From: CAZUNB01 sp044227985 | GTDB taxonomy: Bacteria; Patescibacteriota; Saccharimonadia; Saccharimonadales; JAGPDM01 | Direction of reading: 5' to 3' | Length of the DNA stretch: 64,000 bases | Assembly: GCA_044227985.1 (NCBI GenBank) | Contig: JBGAVT010000003.1 | Span: forward strand, 1 to 64,000 | Shown: one piece after another, positions 15,769 through 24,370 of the stretch | Layout: every line of letters begins with the position of its first letter | Position numbering within the stretch: position 1 is the first letter of the stretch | Program-made: the position numbers and the translations under genes | Notes under the pieces: generated by a model | The model's database searches: none | Told to the model about the DNA's origin: nothing | The model's input: only the letters and a program-made list of their open reading frames with translations

Positions 15769-16647
15769 ATGCCACCAAATGAAGTTCATAGAATTATTGA
15801 TAAGTTTACAGAAGCTGGAAACGAGTTGGCTTTAGAGAGATTAACCGAACGAAGTAATGCAGCTGTTCAAAAAGAGATGGATGCAATTGAACACCTTGGA
15901 CGCGATGATCTAACTATTACAGGTTCTTTGGATGCGTTGATGCAGTATACGACTGATGGTGGTGAAGTTGTTTATGAAGGACTTGATGACGACTTCGCAC
16001 TCATATTTTTCACAAATAACGATGGTATTGACGGCATCGATGACAATAGGTTCTTCGGAGTCGCTATTCGTAAGGTCCAAGATGAAGAAACAATACAAAC
16101 TAGCTACGAAGTAAAACTTGTTCGACTTGATAAAGACGGTGATAAAATTACCGTCATCGATGAGGAGAAACCAGAGTACTACACTCCAGTATTTGTCGAA
16201 GCTTCATTAGATGATATTGATGATGAATCAGTGTTTACCACAGCAATCGCTGGAATCAAAGTGAAATTTAACTCTGAATCTGACGAAGATACAAACATAA
16301 GTGAGTTACTTTTGCGTAACCCTGGTTATTGGGATGAGGGTGTTGATGCGGGTATTCCAAACTTAGAAGACGAATTGGATGAGGCTGAAAGAGTAATTGA
16401 ATTAAGAAAGCGAGAAACTGAGTCCGAAGTTTCAATCGCATGGGCTGAGAAAGCTAGATCTACTGTCCGAGGAACTGATATCGTTGATACATTCGAGGGA
16501 ATTTGGGCGGCTATCGGTCATAGTATCTCGCTACCAGCAGGGATTGGACGCGACCGTGCCGATCAACAGATTAGAAGTGTAAATCGTATAGCTAAACTGT
16601 ATGATGAGGCAGCTGATCGTTCAGAGTCTCTTTTGCAAGACGACTAA
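15769..16647 (+). CDS. Acidic orphan protein, 292 aa, function unknown
   Basis: Not recognised. I start at ATG 15769 because CAAGGAGAT precedes it and because the promoter occupies the upstream part of the frame (which opens at 15709). The protein is strongly acidic, with many Asp and Glu. It has a helical beginning, a central beta region (residues 50-175) and a helical C-terminal third rich in Arg and Glu. No signal peptide or membrane helix is seen. It converges with trpA, with 46 nt between them. It belongs to the ATGCTTGCAA/AGAGAG promoter group. The 121 nt between the structured RNA at 15639 and this gene carry the two divergent promoters. Confidence 0.7.
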   Translation: MPPNEVHRIIDKFTEAGNELALERLTERSNAAVQKEMDAIEHLGRDDLTITGSLDALMQYTTDGGEVVYEGLDDDFALIFFTNNDGIDGIDDNRFFGVAIRKVQDEETIQTSYEVKLVRLDKDGDKITVIDEEKPEYYTPVFVEASLDDIDDESVFTTAIAGIKVKFNSESDEDTNISELLLRNPGYWDEGVDAGIPNLEDELDEAERVIELRKRETESEVSIAWAEKARSTVRGTDIVDTFEGIWAAIGHSISLPAGIGRDRADQQIRSVNRIAKLYDEAADRSESLLQDD

Positions 16648-16693
16648 AAAAATTAGAAGCAGTTTGGTACCTATCTGACGATGGATAACACCA

Positions 16694-17434
16694 CTAAGAA
16701 ATAAGATTAAGCAGTGCGCTACCAATAACTGCGGTGTCAGCACCCGAGTCGATTACTTTTTTAACGTCCTCTGGTGTCTTGATTCCGAAGCCGACTGCAA
16801 GCCGCGCATCTTCTCCAAAAGCTGTTTTCACTCTTTCAAGATATTGTTTCAGTTCCTTAAATTCAGCATGTTTTCCAGTCGTGCCGAACTGCGAAACACA
16901 GTAAATAATATCAGGATTTTTAGTAGCAAGGGCTTCTAGTCTCTCATCTGGTGTAATTGGCGATATCACAGGTAGAACTTGAACATTGTTTTCCTCCGCT
17001 GACGCGTGAAGATGCTCGTGCGAATCCATGTCATAAGGCATATCAGGGATAATAACCCCGTATATACCTGCTTTCTGGCTATCTGCAAAGAACTTCTCTA
17101 CTCCAACACTAAGAACAATGTTGTAGTAGGTCATAAAGAGTAGCTTTTGTTTACCGCTAAAATTCTGTGCCAGTTCAAAACAATCGCTCGGAGTTGTACC
17201 ATTTTCGAGCGCCCTAGTATTAGCGTTTAGTATCGTTGGTCCGTCAGCAATTGGATCAGAAAATGGGATTTGAATTTCCGTATATTCAACACCGACTTCG
17301 CTCATGACTTTGAGAAGTTTTGTCGAAGTGTCTAGGTCTGGGAAGCCGCCAACGATGTGCGTCATTAAGCTAACATTAGGTATATCATGGATGATATTTT
17401 CTAAATATTCTTTAATTTTATTTACATCACTCAT
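16694..17434 (-). CDS. trpA: Tryptophan synthase alpha chain
   Basis: 246 aa TIM barrel. It cleaves indole-3-glycerol phosphate to indole, which is passed to TrpB in the alpha2-beta2 complex. The catalytic pair sits in TEIQIPFSDPIADGPTI (Glu and Asp corresponding to Glu49 and Asp60 of the enteric enzyme). The phosphate-binding loops VGFGIKTPEDV and GSALLNL are near the C-terminus. It is the last gene of the trp operon and overlaps trpB by 4 nt (ATGA type). It is slightly shorter than the usual 260-270 aa. Confidence 0.97.
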   Translation of the reverse strand: MSDVNKIKEYLENIIHDIPNVSLMTHIVGGFPDLDTSTKLLKVMSEVGVEYTEIQIPFSDPIADGPTILNANTRALENGTTPSDCFELAQNFSGKQKLLFMTYYNIVLSVGVEKFFADSQKAGIYGVIIPDMPYDMDSHEHLHASAEENNVQVLPVISPITPDERLEALATKNPDIIYCVSQFGTTGKHAEFKELKQYLERVKTAFGEDARLAVGFGIKTPEDVKKVIDSGADTAVIGSALLNLIS

Positions 17435-18660
17435 GATATATACTCCTTTAAGAACTGATTGAAGTTGTCGTGATCAAACTGTTTGGCTGTGATAAACAGA
17501 TCTTTATCTCCCCGTCCTGAACAGTTAAAGACAATTTTCTTATCCTTACTCATCTTCGGAGCTTGTTTTATAGTCTCAACGACCGCATGGGAGCTCTCGA
17601 GCGCCGGAATAATACCCTCGGTTCGGACAAGTGTTCGGAAGGCTTCAAGCACCTCGCTGTCTCGTGCGAGACTTGGTTTTACTCTCCCTTGTTCAACCAA
17701 ATAGCTAATCTGTGGACCAACGCCTGAGTAGTCGAGCCCGGCGCTAATACTTGCGGTATTTTGTAATTGTCCGTCTTTATCCTGAAGCATCATTGATTTC
17801 ATACCTTCAGCGACGCCGATTCGCCCACTTTCCGTGAAGCGTGCGGCGTGCTCACCTATTTTACCGCTAGTCCCACCAGCTTCAACTATCGTCATTTTGA
17901 CTGACTCATCATCAAGGAATTCATGGAATAGACCCATGGCATTGCTACCACCACCACAACTAGCAATCATTAGGTCTGGTAGGCCGTCTAGCTGCTCACG
18001 GATCTCTTTACCGACAATCGACTGGAAAAACGTGTTCATGGCTGGATATGGTCTTGGGCCACAAACTGTACCTAGTAAGTAGTGGCTGTCAATTGGGTTG
18101 TTTATTAGATCCCGCATCGCTTCATTAATTGCATCGCGTAAAATCATGCCGCCAGTTTCAACTGGAATAACAGTTGCTCCGAGAAGCTCCATCCAAAAGA
18201 CGTTCGGCCTCTGCCGATTGTAGTCTTTTCGCCCCATGTAGACTGTGCACTCAAGCCCTAGCTTAGCAGCTATGGTCGCACTAGCTAGACCGTGCTGACC
18301 GGCCCCAGTTTCGGCAATAATTCGTGTCTTGCCCATACGTTTGGCAAGTAAGCCTTGTCCAAGACAGTGATTAATCTTGTGCGCACCGGTGTGATTCAGA
18401 CCTTCGTTTTTAAGATAAATCTGGGCGCCTCCAAGCTCGTCGCTTAAATTTTTACAGTGGTAGAGTGGCGTTGGACGTCCAGAATAATTATTATAAAGTT
18501 CCTTAAGTTCAGTTAAAAATCCCTCATCTTTAATCGCCTTATAAAACTCATCATTAAGTTCATCCATGACCGGCACGAGAAGCTCGGGAACGTATCGTCC
18601 GCCGTATTCCCCGAAAAATCCGGATGGATCGAGCATTTGTTGTTTTAAATTAGTTGCCAT
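17431..18660 (-). CDS. trpB: Tryptophan synthase beta chain
   Basis: 409 aa, normal length. This PLP enzyme joins indole and serine to make tryptophan. The PLP lysine is in NHTGAHKINHCLGQ, the phosphate-binding loop is ASCGGGSNAMG, and the C-terminal CSGRGDKD is conserved. I use ATG 18660 (MATNLKQQ); the longer frame upstream is the end of the preceding trp gene read out of frame. The start overlaps the upstream trpDCF stop by 11 nt, so translation is likely coupled. Confidence 0.97.
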   Translation of the reverse strand: MATNLKQQMLDPSGFFGEYGGRYVPELLVPVMDELNDEFYKAIKDEGFLTELKELYNNYSGRPTPLYHCKNLSDELGGAQIYLKNEGLNHTGAHKINHCLGQGLLAKRMGKTRIIAETGAGQHGLASATIAAKLGLECTVYMGRKDYNRQRPNVFWMELLGATVIPVETGGMILRDAINEAMRDLINNPIDSHYLLGTVCGPRPYPAMNTFFQSIVGKEIREQLDGLPDLMIASCGGGSNAMGLFHEFLDDESVKMTIVEAGGTSGKIGEHAARFTESGRIGVAEGMKSMMLQDKDGQLQNTASISAGLDYSGVGPQISYLVEQGRVKPSLARDSEVLEAFRTLVRTEGIIPALESSHAVVETIKQAPKMSKDKKIVFNCSGRGDKDLFITAKQFDHDNFNQFLKEYIS

Positions 18661-20893
18661 AGTTTGTCTCCTTGAATAGTTCTGCAAATGATTTAATTTT
18701 GACTTGGTCGACCTTTCCATCAGTCTCGATGCCACTAGCTGTATCAACCCCAAGTGGTTGGAAGTCTCTGAGCAACATAATTGCGGTCTCAAGATCAACG
18801 CCACCGGCTATTAGCGATGGGTACTTTTTCCAAATATATTTTTCATAATCAAAAGTTTTGCCGCTGCCTCCAAGTTTATTATCAACAATGTTAACACTAG
18901 AATATTTTGGTTTTAAGTTCTTATCGATTTCCTCAATCGAATAATTATATGGAGCAACCCTCAATACGGGAATGCTAATCTTATCTGTAAAGTTACATGA
19001 TACCGGAAGCTGAACTGCATCAATACCAGTTTCTCGAATTATCCGTTCAACTTCTTCTTGAGAGTTATCTTCAAAAACACCAACAGTTATAGTATTTTTA
19101 CATTTCCCTACAATTTCTTTAGCTATTTCAATTGAAATTTTTCGTCTACTTCGATGAACAAAATTAAGTCCAATCATGTCAACCCCAAGCTCTTCACAAA
19201 GTGCAGCATCTTCGGAACTACGTAAACCACAAAGTTTGAGAATTGGCCTTTGTAAACCGAGCTCTTTGAGCTTGAGCTTTGGAAATGGGTCTTTCATTAA
19301 GCTTGTACCAACTAAATGCCCGTCGGCACGTTCTGGAATTTGTTGACGGGCTTCTATGCCACTTTCTGCTATGACTACAATGTTCTCAGGAATATCTAAT
19401 TTGTCAAAAAGTTGATAGTCTATCGAAAAATCGTGAAGATTTCGACGATTAATGCCAATAAGCTCGGAGCCAACATCTACGGCAATGTCGAACTCACTCT
19501 GTGTGTGAGTCTCGACTAAGACATACAGTCCAAGATCCTCAGCGGTTTGTTTCAGTTCATGAAGTGCATCTTTTTCAAGGATAGCCACAATCAGTAAAAT
19601 TATATCGGCTCCGGCCTCTGCAGCATGATATATTTGTTCTTTTCGAGTAATAAAATCTTTACACAAAATAGGTAGGCTTGTTGCGTCTCGGGCAATTTTA
19701 ATATCATCATAATTCCCACCGAAGAATCGTGGCTCGACTACAACGCTGATTGCTTTCGCTCCACCTTCTTCGTACAGCTTTGCACGTGTTCGAACGTTGA
19801 TCTTGCTAGAAAGTTCACCTTCACTTGGACTGGCGTGTTTGATTTCGGCAATTAGCCCACCTCTGTATATTCGGGATTTTTTTGGCTCTGGCCTACTTGT
19901 ATCTGGCAAATTTCGCTCATTCTGCTCGACTATGTCGCGCATGATAGATGGCTTTTTATAATCAAGCAAAAGCTGATAGGCGATTCCGGTCTCTAGCTGT
20001 TTTTTTGCAGCTTGATAGTTAGCAACAAGATCTTCAGATAGTCCTGCGAGCTTCATGGCCATGGCTGCGTTAACCAAAACTAAATCACGATGCCGTGATG
20101 AGAGTTTTCCCTTTAAAAGTTGTGTTGCCAACTCGATGTTTCTGTTTTTGTCGCCACCCGAGATCTCTGAAAAATCAGCAATTGATTCAACACCAAAATC
20201 ATTTGGATGTAACATGTAATTCTTAATAACACCATTTTTAAGTTCAGCTACATTACTCTCCCCTGACAATGTAATGTCGTCGAGCCCGTCGCAGCCATGC
20301 ACTACTATGACTCGATTTTTGCCGAGTTCTCGAGAAGTCTCAGCAACTAGCTGTACGTGATCAGGGTTGCTGACTCCGATCATCTGTCGATCAGCATTCA
20401 CAGGGCTTAGCAGTGGCCCGAGGGTATTCATGAAAGTTGGCTGGCCGAGCTGCGCTCGTGCTTGTGCGAAAAAGCGCATACTTGGATGAAATTGTTTCGC
20501 ATAAAGAAATGCTAGGTTGAATCTTCGAAAACGGGCCTGCAATTCATTGACATCAAGCTGTGTAGGCACTCCGAGCGCTTCTAGCAAATCAAAACCTCCA
20601 AATCGTCCTGATGAAGCGTTGTTACCGTGTTTAGCAATCGGCACACCCATCGAAGCCAACAAAAAGACTGTAATTGTTGAGGTATTTAGGCGTGCTAGTC
20701 CAGAACCACCGGTACCGCATATGTCGATTGCATTCTCGAGCTTAGGTGTTTCAGGCATGCGTTTTTGCAAGAATCGGACAACTTCAGCCAATTCCTTTGG
20801 ATCATCGATTTTCGTCGATCTCAAAAAGTCTATCTGTTTTTCAAGTGTCAGACTTTGCTCGATACTATCCTGCAAAAAGTCAATCACACTCAT
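18650..20893 (-). CDS. trpDCF: TrpD-TrpC-TrpF trifunctional fusion
   Basis: 747 aa, three consecutive trp enzymes in one chain. Residues 1-312 are anthranilate phosphoribosyltransferase: ICGTGGSGLARLNTST at 58-73 and VVHGCDGLDDITLSGES at 197-213. Residues about 315-540 are indole-3-glycerol-phosphate synthase: Glu350 and Lys352 in LIAEIKHASPSEG, Lys412 in LCKDF, Glu461 in LVETHT, Glu510 in IAESGI. Residues about 551-747 are phosphoribosylanthranilate isomerase: catalytic Cys555 in KLCGLR and Asp671 in NIVDNKLGGSG. All catalytic residues I can place are kept, so all three activities are plausible. A gap or frame break is not needed to explain the fusion. In the enteric paradigm only TrpC-TrpF, and separately TrpG-TrpD, are fused. 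It overlaps trpG by 4 nt. Confidence 0.95.
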   Translation of the reverse strand: MSVIDFLQDSIEQSLTLEKQIDFLRSTKIDDPKELAEVVRFLQKRMPETPKLENAIDICGTGGSGLARLNTSTITVFLLASMGVPIAKHGNNASSGRFGGFDLLEALGVPTQLDVNELQARFRRFNLAFLYAKQFHPSMRFFAQARAQLGQPTFMNTLGPLLSPVNADRQMIGVSNPDHVQLVAETSRELGKNRVIVVHGCDGLDDITLSGESNVAELKNGVIKNYMLHPNDFGVESIADFSEISGGDKNRNIELATQLLKGKLSSRHRDLVLVNAAMAMKLAGLSEDLVANYQAAKKQLETGIAYQLLLDYKKPSIMRDIVEQNERNLPDTSRPEPKKSRIYRGGLIAEIKHASPSEGELSSKINVRTRAKLYEEGGAKAISVVVEPRFFGGNYDDIKIARDATSLPILCKDFITRKEQIYHAAEAGADIILLIVAILEKDALHELKQTAEDLGLYVLVETHTQSEFDIAVDVGSELIGINRRNLHDFSIDYQLFDKLDIPENIVVIAESGIEARQQIPERADGHLVGTSLMKDPFPKLKLKELGLQRPILKLCGLRSSEDAALCEELGVDMIGLNFVHRSRRKISIEIAKEIVGKCKNTITVGVFEDNSQEEVERIIRETGIDAVQLPVSCNFTDKISIPVLRVAPYNYSIEEIDKNLKPKYSSVNIVDNKLGGSGKTFDYEKYIWKKYPSLIAGGVDLETAIMLLRDFQPLGVDTASGIETDGKVDQVKIKSFAELFKETNYGN

Positions 20894-21513
20894 GGCTTAC
20901 TCTCCTTTATTATCTCAATAAAATTCTGGGCGATTTGTGTGCCATATTCACTGGCAAAGCTCTCGGGATGAAACTGGACCCCGTAGTGGGCTTTGTCCTT
21001 GATTTTTAATGCCATAATTTCACGACCATTTTCACTAAATGACGGATCAGCATGAGAGACTTCCCCAATTATCTCAATATTATCTGGAATATTATGATCA
21101 GCGTCGATCATGAGGCTGTGATAGCGCATAATATTAAATTCATCGGGGCAATCGCTAAAAATCAAATCTTTTGAGTGTGAGAAAATGCTAGTTTTACCGT
21201 GTTTTGGCTCCGCTGCTTTTTTCAAACTTGCTCCGTAGACTGTTGCCATACCTTGGAAGCCGAGGCAAATCCCAAGTAGTGGCAGTTGAGTAGTACGAAT
21301 GATATCTGCATTTTTTCCGAAGTATTCTGGATCAGTTGGATCGCCCGGACCAGGGCCGATGATTATACCATCGAAGTCTTCTGCGTCTGCCATTAATTCT
21401 AGCTTTTCATTATCATTACGAATGACAACTACTTCAACATCAGATAGCGCCGCAAATAGATGCACGATGTTATATGTGAAACTATCGTAGTTATCAATTA
21501 ATAAAATTTTCAT
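20890..21513 (-). CDS. trpG: Anthranilate synthase component II (glutamine amidotransferase)
   Basis: 207 aa. It supplies ammonia from glutamine to TrpE. The class I amidotransferase triad is visible: Cys in LGICLGFQGMA near residue 82, and His and Glu in YGVQFHPESFAS near the C-terminus. I start at ATG 21513, which overlaps the trpE stop as TGATG and has GAGGAG 8 nt upstream. A TTG one codon earlier is less likely. It could also serve PabB, but the operon context points to tryptophan. Confidence 0.95.
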   Translation of the reverse strand: MKILLIDNYDSFTYNIVHLFAALSDVEVVVIRNDNEKLELMADAEDFDGIIIGPGPGDPTDPEYFGKNADIIRTTQLPLLGICLGFQGMATVYGASLKKAAEPKHGKTSIFSHSKDLIFSDCPDEFNIMRYHSLMIDADHNIPDNIEIIGEVSHADPSFSENGREIMALKIKDKAHYGVQFHPESFASEYGTQIAQNFIEIIKESKP

Positions 21514-22847
21514 CAACTCAACTCCTCAATAACCTGTTCCATAGCGGCAAGTTTTTTTATTACTTCATTATATTCATCATCGCTGTTTGAATCGAGCACT
21601 ACACCGCTTGAAGTTTGTGCGAAACACTCGTCTCCATCACAGAACAAACTACGAATCGGCATAGTGAAAACACAGTCACCGTTGAAGCTGAACCGACCAA
21701 CCGCCCCTCCGTATGGGCCACGAGGCTCAGGCTCGTTGTGTTCGATTATCTTAATAGTTTCAATTTTTGGAGCTCCGGTTAAAACACCGCATGGTGTCAT
21801 AGCGGCGAGAATATCATAACTAATTTTGTCGTCGGCTAGCTCACCAGTTATATCACTCAACATATGCTGAACATGGCTGAAACTGGCTATGTACTTTTGT
21901 CGAGGTACTTTTACGCTACCAAATTTACTAACTTTTCCAATGTCATTTCTATGTAAATCGATAAGCATGTTGTGCTCTGCGATTTCTTTCGGATCGTTCG
22001 AGAGTTTTTTCGCAAGTTTTTCATCTTCATGCTTGTCGGAGCTACGACCAACCGTACCAGCTGCAACAGTGGTGATTAAGTGCCCATCACTGTTGCGAAC
22101 TACTATTTCCGGGCTACTACCAAACATCTCTCGATTATTAAATTTGAAATAATACATATATGGACTTGGGTTGACTTCACGGAGCCTCGAATAAATCGCT
22201 AACTTGTCACCTTTGATCGTATACTTCGTTTTGAACCCGATCTCAACTTGAAAACTGTTGCCATCACGAATTTGTTGCAGTGAATAATCAACAGCTTCTT
22301 CGTGTTGCTGTTTTGTTTGGTTGTGACCGTGGTTTTGAACCGAAGAAATTACGCCTATAGACAATGGTTTGGACATAGCTGCTGTAACAATTTCGCTGCG
22401 GTCAGTCTCGTAAAAATAATATTCAAGCTCACCGGATTTCAAATCATAGACCAAGCCATCTTGATAGTATCCGAGTTCAAAAGTCGGAAAGTCTGGATGC
22501 TCGCTTAAACTGAGGCTTGGTTCAAAGTAATTCACGGCTTCATATGTGAAGTTTCCGACTAACCCACCTTGATGTGCGGTTCCTTTTCCAACAAGGGGAA
22601 AACGTGAAGCTAGCTCTAGATATGGATTGTTAACTTCGAAAATTTCGTCATCGATTGTTAGCTGGTTGCCTTTCGCAGATATATGATGCTTTGGATCAAA
22701 GCCAAAAGTAACTTTACTGTCGCCATGCTGATCGTCCATTTTACTCTCAAGAAGATAGCAAATCTGGCTTTGTTCGCGGAGGTTCGAAAAAACCCCGAAA
22801 TAATCATCGACTTTGCCAAGTTTTACAATAATTGGTCTAGACGTCAT
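21513..22847 (-). CDS. trpE: Anthranilate synthase component I
   Basis: 444 aa, makes anthranilate from chorismate. The chorismate-binding core is intact: NPSPYMYYFKF, FGSSPEIVVR, AGTVGRSSDKHEDE, AEHNMLIDLHRNDIGKV, GAPKIETIKIIE and GPYGGAVG. The LLES segment near residue 35, which takes part in tryptophan feedback binding in TrpE proteins, is present, which favours TrpE over PabB. ATG 22847 is chosen because it overlaps the trpR stop by 11 nt and fits the known N-terminal region; the longer frame lies inside trpR. Confidence 0.95.
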   Translation of the reverse strand: MTSRPIIVKLGKVDDYFGVFSNLREQSQICYLLESKMDDQHGDSKVTFGFDPKHHISAKGNQLTIDDEIFEVNNPYLELASRFPLVGKGTAHQGGLVGNFTYEAVNYFEPSLSLSEHPDFPTFELGYYQDGLVYDLKSGELEYYFYETDRSEIVTAAMSKPLSIGVISSVQNHGHNQTKQQHEEAVDYSLQQIRDGNSFQVEIGFKTKYTIKGDKLAIYSRLREVNPSPYMYYFKFNNREMFGSSPEIVVRNSDGHLITTVAAGTVGRSSDKHEDEKLAKKLSNDPKEIAEHNMLIDLHRNDIGKVSKFGSVKVPRQKYIASFSHVQHMLSDITGELADDKISYDILAAMTPCGVLTGAPKIETIKIIEHNEPEPRGPYGGAVGRFSFNGDCVFTMPIRSLFCDGDECFAQTSSGVVLDSNSDDEYNEVIKKLAAMEQVIEELS

Positions 22848-23109
22848 TATCCAACACCTCCGAAATACCTTTCTCTCCGTACTGAAGTTCGCGACTTCCG
22901 CGACTGATTGTGCCGAGACTAACACCTAGTCGATCGGCTAATTCACGTTGATTCTGTCCTGCTTTGAGACCTTTGATAATTTGCACACGCAGCGCTACCT
23001 CTTCGATTTCTTGTGGTGTTAGAAGATTTGATAACACGCGGCTCATCAATGCTACATCTGATACATTTGTTAGTATTTCAACTAGCTCTTTGCTGTATTT
23101 ATTAATCAT
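22837..23109 (-). CDS. trpR: Trp repressor (TrpR family)
   Basis: 90 aa, the usual size. The helical protein ends in a helix-turn-helix: QNQRELADRLGVSLGTISR at about residues 53-71, with a preceding LLTPQEIEEVALRVQIIKGL helix as in TrpR. It is the first gene of the trp operon. A perfect palindrome overlaps its promoter, so the simplest reading is that it represses its own operon when tryptophan is bound. Relatives of the YerC/YecD type share the fold and can bind other signals, but the location argues for tryptophan. TATAAT lies 7 nt before the ATG, so the mRNA is probably leaderless. Confidence 0.92.
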   Translation of the reverse strand: MINKYSKELVEILTNVSDVALMSRVLSNLLTPQEIEEVALRVQIIKGLKAGQNQRELADRLGVSLGTISRGSRELQYGEKGISEVLDNDV

Positions 23110-23116
23110 ACTTTCG

Positions 23117-23151
23117 ATTATACTTGTTCTATTGTTCTATTGCAATAGAAC
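23117..23151 (-). promoter_or_regulatory. trp promoter and TrpR operator
   Basis: On the minus strand: TTGCAA (23145-23140), 17-nt spacer, TATAAT (23122-23117), 7 nt, ATG of trpR. The 18-bp perfect palindrome GTTCTATTGCAATAGAAC spans 23134-23151 and covers the -35 box. An extra half-site AATAGAAC (23133-23126) lies in the spacer. Binding there should block RNA polymerase. Confidence 0.8.
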
Positions 23152-23202
23152 ACACTAAAATAATAACATTGACAAAAAATTACATAAGTTTATTGTACAA
23201 AT

Positions 23203-23598
23203 ATGAATGATGAGTTTGGATTCAAGGAATTACCAAAAGATCCCGATGGTCCGTTAATTGATGAAAACCAAGGTCTAGATTCTGAGAGAGTTCTTGTTCA
23301 GCCAGAAAATCTGCCACCAATTATTGCAATGACTGGATATGGCGCGACTCTTTTAGGTGCAATCGGTGCTGTTTGGAGAAATGCACCTGCCAACATTCCA
23401 TCTGGAGAGGGGCTGGGTCTTTCCCCTGACACACTTGCAACGAAAGGTTTGTACAGTGCTGGTGCTGTTCTCGCCGTAGCAACGGTTGCAGCCGGTTTTG
23501 CCCATATCAGAAATACTTTCCACAATAGGCGCGCTCAACAAGAGGCCGATCAACTGGAATCACAAAAGCGCCTTGAAAAAGCAGCCCTCAGGCAATAA
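23203..23598 (+). CDS. Small membrane protein, 131 aa, function unknown
   Basis: Not recognised. Two membrane helices are likely, around residues 30-52 (IIAMTGYGATLLGAIGAVW) and 82-104 (GLYSAGAVLAVATVAAGFA). A polar N-terminus and a charged helical tail of about 30 residues follow the second helix. It is divergent from trpR, with 93 nt between the start codons; the TrpR palindrome lies in this gap, so the gene could come under the same repressor. TTGACA at 23170-23175 is a candidate -35 box, and a TACAAA box sits directly before the ATG, suggesting a very short leader. Confidence 0.65.
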   Translation: MNDEFGFKELPKDPDGPLIDENQGLDSERVLVQPENLPPIIAMTGYGATLLGAIGAVWRNAPANIPSGEGLGLSPDTLATKGLYSAGAVLAVATVAAGFAHIRNTFHNRRAQQEADQLESQKRLEKAALRQ

Positions 23599-23732
23599 CA
23601 TGTTACGTGTCGTTATTTTATAAAAACTCTCAAGATCGGATCGCACCATTAAGCAAATCACTTAAAATAATGCGCACTTTGTCTTTACTTAATAGATACC
23701 TAACAACATTTATGTATAGTGGAAGATAAGTT

Positions 23733-24146
23733 ATGCCTGAGCAGCCACCAATAAAGAGATATTTTCTAGACGTTGAAGTCATTTCCGATGATCCTAATGA
23801 GACTGGAATTCCTGAATTCGGTGTTACTGGTTCTTGTGATGTTGCTGGTCGCGAAGTTTCTGAAACAGTTGTACCTGACGACAATCATGAGAAAGTAACA
23901 TGGGAAGATGTTAGTAGCCATGAAGAACAAGTAAAGGCTACGATTTGCGATGACTGTGACGGTTGCGCGATACAATTAGTCACTTTGTCGAGAAAAAGAT
24001 TTCCAGCGAGTGATGACATTGAAACCGTAGAAGATGCAATCGTAGAGTTGCTTGAAGCAAAAACCGACAGTGACATGAGTGAGTCTGCACGAGCCGTAGC
24101 GGGCAGCTTGCTGCTTGAGATTTTGGGCCTTTTCGATTCTGATTAA
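23733..24146 (+). CDS. Acidic orphan protein with a Cys cluster, 137 aa
   Basis: Not recognised. The ATG at 23733 follows GGAAGATAAGTT, with TATAGT further upstream. The N-terminal 60 residues are acidic and beta-rich. The centre has CDDCDGC (near residues 73-79), a C-x2-C-x2-C pattern that may bind metal. The C-terminal 50 residues are predicted as acidic helices. No membrane segment is present. It stands alone; the 220 nt after it (24147-24370) hold no convincing gene. Confidence 0.6.
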   Translation: MPEQPPIKRYFLDVEVISDDPNETGIPEFGVTGSCDVAGREVSETVVPDDNHEKVTWEDVSSHEEQVKATICDDCDGCAIQLVTLSRKRFPASDDIETVEDAIVELLEAKTDSDMSESARAVAGSLLLEILGLFDSD

Positions 24147-24370
24147 GACAGTATCTGGCTTTATCTATTACACCTCTTTCAACTCGAGCGTTGAATGTTT
24201 TGAAAATACAGTCAGTTATCTTCATATTCTGTCTGGCATTATCATAAATATTTTATCTACATGGCCGATTCACCATCTTATTCGTAGTAATGGCACGTAT
24301 TCTAGCTGGCACACTGATGATAATTTGTAGTATGAAAACCTAACTATTTTTTTTGGAGATGAATAGTTGT

